From assembly GCA_035935775.1 (NCBI GenBank), contig DASYWT010000230.1:1-6148 (forward strand): 6,148 nt of DNA. The letters run 5' to 3'. The notes below the pieces were generated by a model. It did no database searches. It was not told where the DNA came from and saw only the letters and a program-made list of their open reading frames with translations. This stretch comes from JAICWP01 sp035935775. GTDB taxonomy: Bacteria > Acidobacteriota > Terriglobia > Terriglobales > Acidobacteriaceae. Positions within the stretch are counted from its first letter, which is position 1, and each line of letters starts with the position of its first letter. Below are positions 1 through 4,765 of this stretch, one piece after another. The translations under genes and the position numbers were made by a program.

Positions 1-923
1 ACAATATTCAGACGGTAGACGCTGGCGGCGGGGTTGCCGGCCTGCTTACGGGCATGGGCGATGACTGTGCGGTGCTGCGGCTCCCTCCTGGTCATAACGC
101 CTTAGTTACCACCGATTTCAGCCTGGAAGGCGTGCATTTCCGCCGTCAATGGCATCCCCCAGAGTCGGTGGGGTACCGCTGCCTGGCCCGCGGCCTGAGC
201 GACATTGCTGCCATGGGGGGAAAGCCGCTGGCGGCCTTTCTTTCCCTGGCCTTACCTGGGGACCTGCCCCAGGTTTGGGTAGATCGCTTTATGCGTGGCT
301 TTTTGGCCCTGGCAAAGAGATGTTCCGTTCCCCTGGCCGGAGGGGATACAGCCCAGTCGCCGGCGGGTGTGCTTGCCGATATCGTCGTCCTGGGCTCAGT
401 TCCCCGGGGCACCGCCGTGTTACGTTCGGGCGCGCGTCCCGGCGACTCCTTATACGTGACCGGTGAATTGGGCGGTTCGGCCGTGGTGCTGGCGCGCCTG
501 CTGGCGGGCTCGCTCAAAAGGCCGCAACCGCGCCGTTATCCTGCACATTTCTTTCCCACGCCCCGCTTGGCTGCAGGGCGCCTGCTGCGGGAGAGGAAAC
601 TCGCAACCGCCATGATTGACATCAGCGATGGGCTTTCCACCGATTTGCGACACCTTTGCCAGGAAAGTAGCGTAGGAGCACGCATTTACGCGCAAAAACT
701 GCCTGCCGCCGGGGATGCGGCCAACCTGTCCTTTGCCTTGCACGGCGGGGAAGACTACGAACTGCTGTTTTCGGCCAGAGGCAATGTTCCCACCCGTATC
801 GCCGGCGTGCGCCTGACTCGCATTGGGGAAATCACGCGCGGGCGCAAGATCGTGCTCGTCCAGGACGGCCGGGAAGGTGAACTGCCGGCCGGGGGCTGGG
901 AACATTTTCGCCGCCGGCGGTAA
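1..923 (+). CDS. thiL: Thiamine-monophosphate kinase, 5' end missing
   Basis: ThiL phosphorylates thiamine monophosphate to thiamine pyrophosphate with ATP in the cytoplasm, the last step of cofactor synthesis. The reading frame is open to the left edge (first full codon at base 3), so the gene is truncated. The ATG at 54 is not the start: it is the Met of a GMGDD block that corresponds to the family's N-terminal GIGDD metal/ATP site, and the frame continues upstream for 17 codons. About 10-15 residues are probably missing compared with the usual length of about 320. Other family blocks, in order: TTDFSLEGVHF (about 108-140), LSDIAAMGG (about 195-222), AGGDT (about 339-353), RSGARPGDSLYVTGELGG (about 423-476), DISDGLSTDL (about 618-647) and the C-terminal HGGEDYELLF (about 741-770). 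All key aspartates of these blocks are present, so the enzyme looks functional. The family call is firm. It is a housekeeping gene with no obvious link to the polysaccharide genes further right. Confidence 0.95.
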   Translation, partial: NIQTVDAGGGVAGLLTGMGDDCAVLRLPPGHNALVTTDFSLEGVHFRRQWHPPESVGYRCLARGLSDIAAMGGKPLAAFLSLALPGDLPQVWVDRFMRGFLALAKRCSVPLAGGDTAQSPAGVLADIVVLGSVPRGTAVLRSGARPGDSLYVTGELGGSAVVLARLLAGSLKRPQPRRYPAHFFPTPRLAAGRLLRERKLATAMIDISDGLSTDLRHLCQESSVGARIYAQKLPAAGDAANLSFALHGGEDYELLFSARGNVPTRIAGVRLTRIGEITRGRKIVLVQDGREGELPAGGWEHFRRRR

Positions 924-985
924 CGCAAGCGTCTGTGTACCCTCGGGATATTGCCGGTTACCGCGATTTCGATTAGAAAACGGTT

Positions 986-1006
986 GGAGGTGAAGTGTAC
1001 CGGATG
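986..1006 (+). promoter_or_regulatory. Strong Shine-Dalgarno that leaves two start codons open
   Basis: GGAGGTGA at 986-993 is an almost ideal match to the 16S rRNA 3' end. It lies 4 bases before an in-frame GTG (995) if measured from GGAGG, and 13 bases before an in-frame ATG (1004). The first spacing is short and the second long, so sequence alone does not settle the start. The two proteins differ by only three residues (MYR) before the hydrophobic segment. Confidence 0.6.
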
Positions 1007-1594
1007 CGGCGAATCCTTTACTTGTCGCTGCTGGCCCTGGCCGGCGTCGCCTTTTACCAGTACCAGCCCGCGCTTGACGCCCCCCCTAAATCGGCGATGG
1101 CAGCCGAAGTTCAAGGCGGTGACCACTTTGCTCCGGCAGAAGATCTCGAGCGGCTCGACATTCAACAAATCGCCCAGGCCAAACACACCCTCGATATCGC
1201 CATGTTCTCCTTTACCGACCGCGAGCTGGCCAATGCGGTGATGGAAGCCGCCCATCGCGGAGTTCAGGTGCGCATCTACCGCGACCGTTCGCAGTTCGAG
1301 CAGGAGCAGCGCAACGCCGACCTGCACCACGAACGCTCGCTCAGCGATATGTTTCACCGCCAGCGCAACGTTCAGGTGCGGGTGAAGGATTCCAACGAGC
1401 ACAACCTTATGCACCTGAAGGCCTACCTGGTGGATGGCACGCTGCTGCGCGACGGCAGCGCCAACTGGTCGCCTTCAGGGCTGAAACAGCAGGACAACAA
1501 CGCTCATTTCACCAACGACTCCGCCCAGGTGCATGCCTTCCAGCAGGCGTTCGAGGAAATGTGGTCGCGAGCAAGAAATGAGGTTGCCCAGTAG
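995..1594 (+). CDS. Exported or membrane-anchored single-HKD phospholipase D-like protein (Nuc-type)
   Basis: This 199-residue protein belongs to the phospholipase D superfamily, closest in layout to small Nuc-type endonucleases, which carry one HKD motif and work as dimers. The full motif HxK(x)4D(x)6GSxN is present: His140, Lys142, Asp147, Gly154-Ser155 and Asn157. The first half has the typical strand-helix pattern (ideal for the fold: TLDIAMFSFTD, then AAHRGVQVRIYRD). A basic start (MRR) and a hydrophobic run at about residues 7-20 form a signal peptide or an N-terminal anchor; an Ala-rich site near residue 36 could be cleaved but lies far from the hydrophobic core. Its likely place is therefore the periplasm or membrane surface. 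The substrate could be DNA or phospholipid; the sequence does not decide. The gene follows thiL after 71 bases with its own strong ribosome site and converges on the regulator gene with 24 bases between the stop codons. The alternative start is the ATG at 1004. Confidence 0.85.
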   Translation: MYRMRRILYLSLLALAGVAFYQYQPALDAPPKSAMAAEVQGGDHFAPAEDLERLDIQQIAQAKHTLDIAMFSFTDRELANAVMEAAHRGVQVRIYRDRSQFEQEQRNADLHHERSLSDMFHRQRNVQVRVKDSNEHNLMHLKAYLVDGTLLRDGSANWSPSGLKQQDNNAHFTNDSAQVHAFQQAFEEMWSRARNEVAQ

Positions 1595-1618
1595 TTCGTT
1601 CCTTTAGCGTTTATCCGG

Positions 1619-2671
1619 TCAAGAGTTCTGCTTTAGGAACAGCGCCAGACGTGCTACATCCGGTTCGGGAGCGGGCCGGGCCCCGTTGCGGAGCTGGCGT
1701 GGCCGGGGCTGGGCGGCGCGGGTTTCAGCCAGCTTGCGCTGTTCTGAAGTGAGGTCGCCGCTCAACAGTTTCCGGATTTCGCGACACTTGGCAATCAAGT
1801 CCAGCGCGCCTCGTTCCGATCGCAACAGCCAGGTGTAGGCGGCGAAGGGATCATCCTGCCCAGCGTCCCTGTTCTGCAACACCTTACCCAACAAGTCCTG
1901 CGCCCGCATGGCATACTCCGAACACTGCAAGTACCAGCGAAGAGGGTCGCCGGAGCCCGGAGCCGAGCCGGGGGATTCTTGTGAGGGGACATGACTCAGC
2001 AGCGAAAACATTACTTCCACGCGGTTGTCCACTCCCAGTTTAGCGTAGATGCGGAGCAGGTGGTTCTTGACGGTGTGCTCGCTCAGGCCCAGGGCACGGG
2101 CGATATCGCGATTCGAGAGGCCGTCGCACAGGTAGCGCACCACCTCCTGTTCGCGGCCGGAAAGCAGGCTCATGCCCTCGCCGTTGAGAAAACGCGGAAT
2201 CACCGAGCGCTTAAGCCCCTCCAACACGTAATTGATCTGTTCTCCGGTGGCCCAGATCTGCCCCCGCGCAACGCATTCGATGCACTTGCACATTTCGGGC
2301 AGGGATTGAGAGCGGCTGAATACACCCCGCGCCCCCGCGCGAAACGCCTGCACGATGAGCCCAGGGTCATTGGCATTGTCGAGGAGGATGACTACCGCCG
2401 GAAGGGCATGGGCCGTGATCTTGGCGGGGATTTCCAGCCCTCCACCGGGCCTCTCAAAATTCGCCGCCAGGACAATCACTTCCGGCGAAGCGGAAATTGA
2501 ATCTACGACCTCGTCCCAGTTGGAGGCACATCCAACCACCTTGAAGCGGCGTTCCCGGGTCAGCGCTTCGGCCAGCAGTTGGCTGCCCATGTGGGTGCAG
2601 TCGGCAATCAGCACGCGCACCCCTGGGCGGCCGAGGATAACATCGGATGCCATAAAATTCATTATTGCCAA
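1619..2671 (-). CDS. LuxR/NarL-type transcription regulator with degenerate receiver and long C-terminal extension
   Basis: The 350-residue protein has three parts. Residues 18-135 form a CheY-like receiver (VRVLIADC, then GARGVFSRS). Residues 168-226 are a clear LuxR-type helix-turn-helix (LSGREQEVV, GLSNRDIARALGLSEHTVKNHL, KLGVDNRVE). Residues 227-350 are an extension not found in ordinary NarL proteins of about 210 residues: a short Pro/Ser/Gly linker, a probably helical stretch (about 240-300), a basic Pro/Arg-rich segment and a hydrophobic tail. The receiver lacks its active site: the phospho-acceptor position has Ala69 (or Ala70) instead of Asp, the second acidic residue is Cys25, the Thr/Ser position is Leu97, and the conserved Lys is Arg120. 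Classical phosphorylation is therefore unlikely. The start is uncertain: TTG at 2671, or ATG at 2662, with a G-rich ribosome site at 2676-2681. The gene is divergent from the polysaccharide series, which suggests control of it and perhaps of itself (inference). Confidence 0.85.
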   Translation of the reverse strand: MAIMNFMASDVILGRPGVRVLIADCTHMGSQLLAEALTRERRFKVVGCASNWDEVVDSISASPEVIVLAANFERPGGGLEIPAKITAHALPAVVILLDNANDPGLIVQAFRAGARGVFSRSQSLPEMCKCIECVARGQIWATGEQINYVLEGLKRSVIPRFLNGEGMSLLSGREQEVVRYLCDGLSNRDIARALGLSEHTVKNHLLRIYAKLGVDNRVEVMFSLLSHVPSQESPGSAPGSGDPLRWYLQCSEYAMRAQDLLGKVLQNRDAGQDDPFAAYTWLLRSERGALDLIAKCREIRKLLSGDLTSEQRKLAETRAAQPRPRQLRNGARPAPEPDVARLALFLKQNS

Positions 2672-2681
2672 GTCACCCCCC
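2660..2681 (-). promoter_or_regulatory. G-rich ribosome binding site and alternative starts of the LuxR-type regulator
   Basis: On the minus strand GGGGGGTGAC precedes the regulator gene (G run at 2681-2676). It pairs with the 16S rRNA 3' end with one G-U wobble. It lies 4 bases before the TTG at 2671 and 13 bases before the ATG at 2662, so neither spacing is ideal. A third in-frame ATG is at 2653. All three starts leave the receiver domain intact. Confidence 0.4.
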
Positions 2682-2690
2682 GCTTATTAC

Positions 2691-2704
2691 GTGACCGCGG
2701 TCAC
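2691..2704. promoter_or_regulatory. Perfect 14-bp palindrome, CRP/FNR-like operator candidate
   Basis: GTGACCGCGGTCAC reads the same on both strands without a mismatch. With its flanks it is C-GTGA-N6-TCAC-A, which differs at one base from the TGTGA-N6-TCACA form bound by CRP-family regulators. It starts 20 bases upstream of the regulator's TTG start, where a repressor or autoregulator would sit. The partner is unknown: a CRP-like protein encoded elsewhere, or the adjacent LuxR-type protein, whose family also binds inverted repeats. The perfect symmetry is seen directly; the operator role is inferred. Confidence 0.5.
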
Positions 2705-2780
2705 AGTCGTAAGTGTTAGTTCCAAAAAGAGACCTGGGCTGGCGAGCCATCGCCTGGTTCAGACTGGGGCTGGAAACAAG

Positions 2781-2814
2781 GCGCCCGTCGGCTGTGTTGC
2801 CCGACTGACGGCGC
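2781..2814 (+). other. GC-rich stem-loop in the leader of the PilZ-led series
   Basis: Arms at 2781-2791 and 2805-2814 can form a 10-bp stem with one bulged base (C2786) and one G-T pair, with a 13-base loop. An alternative inner pairing, GTCGG (2787-2791) with CCGAC (2801-2805), competes with it. On the plus strand the stem is followed by only TTT, so it is a poor intrinsic terminator. It could be an attenuator or a leader structure if transcription toward PilZ begins upstream of it. No known riboswitch consensus was recognised. Confidence 0.3.
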
Positions 2815-2966
2815 TTTCACTGCAACTCCCTGGCAGAGGCCGAGAAGAAAGGCCCTAGGTCGAGCGGCCTAATCCTGTCTCAGTTCCCCCTAGGCTGGCG
2901 GGTCCTCCGTCGAGTAGCGCCTCGTGGTCCAGGTTCGGCCCGGCCGGCAGCATGACTTTCGGTTTC

Positions 2967-2995
2967 TTGTTCGTTCGTTGCCATGTGCCTATGCT
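2967..2995 (+). promoter_or_regulatory. Weak sigma-70-like promoter candidate before the PilZ gene
   Basis: TTGTTC (2967-2972) and TATGCT (2990-2995) are separated by 17 bases, the ideal spacing, and match 3/6 and 4/6 of the TTGACA and TATAAT consensus. Transcription would begin near 3002, about 50 bases before the PilZ ATG. Matches of this quality occur by chance, so this is only a candidate. Confidence 0.22.
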
Positions 2996-3052
2996 GCGGT
3001 CGGGTCCCGAAATTCAAGTCGCCAATTCTGTAAAGCACCGCAGAAAACGCAA

Positions 3053-3439
3053 ATGCAGTTGACGCAACCAGAAGTGGAACGCAGAAAAGCTCGCAGATTT
3101 ACCCTGGAAGTCCCCGTTGTTTTTCGCTGGGCGGGAGACGGGCAAACTGCCTGCGAGGGCGCCGGCTTCTGCCGGGATATCAGCATCAACGGACTATTCG
3201 TAATTGCCTTCTCTGCCGTCCCACCTTTAGGCCGCAAGCTGGATTTGATGGTGCTGTTGCCTCCGTTAAACCCCAAGGCCCCTGCATTGCGGCTGTGCTC
3301 CAGCGGCAGCGTAGTTCGCCTGGAACCCTCGGAGGAAGGCGTAGGAGTCGGCATCATCAGCGCCTTCGGCGATTTTGAGAATCCGGACCACCCGGCCTCT
3401 TCCCTGTCCATGGTGAAAGCTGCATTCCCCTGTTCTTAG
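3053..3439 (+). CDS. Single-domain PilZ protein, predicted c-di-GMP receptor
   Basis: This is a PilZ-domain protein of 128 residues when read from the ATG at 3053. Both c-di-GMP-binding signatures are intact: the RxxxR motif in ERRKARRF (Arg10 or Arg11 to Arg14 or Arg15) at the N-terminus, and the DxSxxG motif (Asp42, Ser44, Gly47, within DISINGLFV). The remaining part, with PLGRKLDLMVLLP and the later GVGVGIISAF, fits the PilZ six-stranded barrel. There is no membrane segment, signal peptide or second domain, so it should be a soluble cytoplasmic adaptor that changes shape on binding c-di-GMP. The ATG has no clear ribosome site. An in-frame GTG at 2924 would add 43 residues without domain character, so the shorter form is preferred. 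It is the first gene of the polysaccharide series, which suggests it links c-di-GMP to polymer synthesis or export (inference). Confidence 0.85.
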   Translation: MQLTQPEVERRKARRFTLEVPVVFRWAGDGQTACEGAGFCRDISINGLFVIAFSAVPPLGRKLDLMVLLPPLNPKAPALRLCSSGSVVRLEPSEEGVGVGIISAFGDFENPDHPASSLSMVKAAFPCS

Positions 3440-3512
3440 AGGCCGTCGTGGGCTCGTGTCAGGTCCCTGCTAAACCATCGCCAGAGTTGTAGGAAAGCAG
3501 AAATGTGACTCA

Positions 3513-3527
3513 GAGGGCGGAGCCATG
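3513..3527 (+). promoter_or_regulatory. Ribosome binding site of the NusG-like gene
   Basis: GAGGG at 3513-3517 lies 7 bases before the ATG at 3525, the expected spacing. This supports the start even though the first 19 residues precede the NGN domain. Confidence 0.6.
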
Positions 3528-4070
3528 GGTGGATTCAGTTACAACGAAAATGTCATCGCCGGGATTGCTGATCCGGCTCCGCGCTGGTATGCAATCCACA
3601 CCCGGGCGCGCCACGAAAAGTGCATTGACCTGAGTTTGCGCCAATCAGGCGTGGACAGCTTCCTGCCTCTGGTGAAAGAGGTGCATCGCTGGAGCGACCG
3701 GCGCAAGGAAGTATCCCTTCCCCTGTTTCCTTGTTACTTGTTCGTCCATATGGTACCTGACTCCGCGGCGCGGCAGAGCGTCCTCAAAACTCCCGGGGTG
3801 TTTAACTTTGTAGGCAAGCCGGATGAGGCTTCCATCATCCCCGATCGGGAAATAGAACAGGTACGCGCGGTCATCCAGGGACAAGCACCGTTCTTCCCCT
3901 GTCCGTTCCTCAAGGTGGGGCAGCGGGTTCGCGTACGGGGAGGCGTGCTCGATGGGGTGGAAGGCATCCTCAGTTCGCATAAGGGCGCCTCCGCCCTGGT
4001 CATTTCCGTGGAGCTGATTCAGCGCTCGGTATCGCTCCTGATTGAAGGCTACGACGTGGAGGCTGCGTAG
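3525..4070 (+). CDS. NusG-like specialised transcription antiterminator (UpxY/RfaH/LoaP type)
   Basis: The 181-residue protein has the two-domain NusG layout. The NGN domain covers about residues 20-118, beginning RWYAIHTRARHEK and containing FLPLVKEVHRWSDRRKEV and the family block PLFPCYLFVHM (67-76). The KOW domain follows at about 130-165 with VGQRVRVRGG and VEGIL. Core NusG sits beside secE and ribosomal protein genes; this one instead lies inside a polysaccharide locus, as do the paralogues UpxY, RfaH and LoaP. Those bind RNA polymerase and let it read through long capsule, LPS or antibiotic operons, often after loading at a site in the leader. The same role is inferred here for the export genes downstream. 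The gap to PilZ is 85 bases and the gap to the export gene 26 bases. The start at 3525 is backed by a well-placed ribosome site. The family is firm; the subtype rests on context and divergence. Confidence 0.88.
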   Translation: MGGFSYNENVIAGIADPAPRWYAIHTRARHEKCIDLSLRQSGVDSFLPLVKEVHRWSDRRKEVSLPLFPCYLFVHMVPDSAARQSVLKTPGVFNFVGKPDEASIIPDREIEQVRAVIQGQAPFFPCPFLKVGQRVRVRGGVLDGVEGILSSHKGASALVISVELIQRSVSLLIEGYDVEAA

Positions 4071-4096
4071 CGCCTCCCCAGATTTGGCAAACTGCA

Positions 4097-4765
4097 ATGA
4101 ACAACAGCCGAAGAGTTCACGTGGGGTCCCGGGGTAGAGCGGCAGGATTCGTGGTGATCGCGGTGTGTGCTGCGATGTGCTGGGCCCTGCCGCTCTGCCG
4201 GGCACAGGCGGTGAACAGCCATGAATCTGGCGGCGGGAGCGCCCTAAGCTCGGGCAGCGCCCTTCCCTCCTCCGGATCCGGCGATTACGTCATCGGCTCC
4301 GATGATGTGCTGGCCGTGAACGTGTGGCGAGAGGATGAAATCAGCCGTGAAGTGCCCGTGCGCCCTGACGGTAAGGTCTCACTGCCTCTGATCGGTGACG
4401 TGGAGGCCAGCGGCCTGACTCCTTCGCAGTTGCAGCGCAGCATCCATGACAGGCTGGCTGTATACCTGGTGAATCCCGCGGTCACGGTCATGGTGAAGGA
4501 AGCCCGCAGCCATCGCTTCAACGTGGTGGGCGAGGTGGAGCATCCTGGCTCTTTTGTGCTCGGTCAACCGCTTACCGTGCTGGACGCGCTGGCCCTTGCC
4601 GGCGGGTTCCGCGATTTCGCCAAGACCAGCGGCATCTATGTTCTGCGCCAGCATGCGGACGGTTCCCACCAGCGTTTTCCGTTCAACTACAAGCTGGTAA
4701 TTAGCGGCCGCAGCCTGGGGCAGAACATCCATCTCCAGCCCGGCGACACGGTGGTGGTGCCATGA
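4097..4765 (+). CDS. Short polysaccharide export protein (OPX/Wza superfamily)
   Basis: The 222-residue protein begins with a basic N-terminus and a hydrophobic run (about 17-33), a Sec-type signal peptide with a likely cut after the AQA at 36-38. A Ser/Gly-rich linker (41-62) follows. Residues 63-135 are a Poly_export domain (GDYVIGSDDVLAVNVW, VRPDGKVSLPLIGDV, VNPAVTVMV) and residues 139 to about 200 an SLBB domain (FNVVGEVEHPGSFVL, LTVLDALALAGGF). It ends with LQPGDTVVVP and has no C-terminal helix of the kind by which Wza crosses the outer membrane. A Cys at 34 is preceded by LPL, not a standard lipobox, so lipidation is doubtful. It should therefore be periplasmic and need a partner to cross the outer membrane; the beta-barrel encoded directly downstream is the candidate. 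Its stop overlaps the next start by four bases (ATGA). The ATG at 4097 has no visible ribosome site, so coupling to the preceding gene is possible. Confidence 0.9.
   Translation: MNNSRRVHVGSRGRAAGFVVIAVCAAMCWALPLCRAQAVNSHESGGGSALSSGSALPSSGSGDYVIGSDDVLAVNVWREDEISREVPVRPDGKVSLPLIGDVEASGLTPSQLQRSIHDRLAVYLVNPAVTVMVKEARSHRFNVVGEVEHPGSFVLGQPLTVLDALALAGGFRDFAKTSGIYVLRQHADGSHQRFPFNYKLVISGRSLGQNIHLQPGDTVVVP

Larger units (their letters stand above)
2672..3052. other. Long divergent intergenic region of 381 bases
   Basis: No convincing gene lies between the regulator and the PilZ gene. Open frames that cross the stretch are extensions of antisense frames or of the PilZ frame and show no domain or good ribosome site. 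Contents that can be pointed out are a palindrome near the regulator (2691-2704), a GC-rich hairpin (2781-2814), two copies of CCCTAGG 35 bases apart (2853-2859 and 2888-2894) and a weak promoter-like pair (2967-2995). The length is well above the other gaps in this window, so it probably holds both divergent promoters and perhaps a long leader of the PilZ-led series (inference). Confidence 0.7.

Noticed and set aside
1598..1640. GTTCCT (1598-1603) and AGGAAC (1635-1640) as a bidirectional terminator between the convergent genes.
   Set aside because: The stem has only six A/T-containing pairs around a 31-base loop, and its right arm lies inside the regulator's coding sequence.
1991..2500. Long plus-strand open frame of about 170 codons opposite the LuxR-type regulator.
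   Set aside because: It is antisense to a gene with clear receiver and LuxR helix-turn-helix domains, its product resembles no protein family, and long antisense frames are common in GC-rich coding DNA.
2853..2894. Two CCCTAGG copies 35 bases apart as operator half-sites.
   Set aside because: Seven-base repeats are common by chance at this distance, and the flanking bases do not extend the match convincingly.
2924..3052. N-terminal extension of the PilZ protein from the GTG at 2924.
   Set aside because: The 43 extra residues show no domain, signal or ribosome site, and the ATG at 3053 lies just before the conserved ERRKARRF block.
3491..3508. ATG-TGA start-stop pair (3503-3508) behind AGGAA, before the NusG-like gene.
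   Set aside because: A minimal start-stop unit can be regulatory, but this one is probably accidental: the spacing is ordinary and nothing else supports it.
3440..3524. Possible c-di-GMP riboswitch or terminator between PilZ and the NusG-like gene.
   Set aside because: The conserved GEMM riboswitch blocks were not found, and the only hairpin (CTGCT at 3467-3471 with AGCAG at 3496-3500) has five base pairs, a 24-base loop and no T run.
4097..4210. Lipoprotein or Tat signal in the export protein (Cys at residue 34, RR near the N-terminus).
   Set aside because: The residues before the Cys (LPL) do not fit a lipobox, and the RR is not in a Tat consensus and is far from the hydrophobic core; a plain Sec signal is the better reading.
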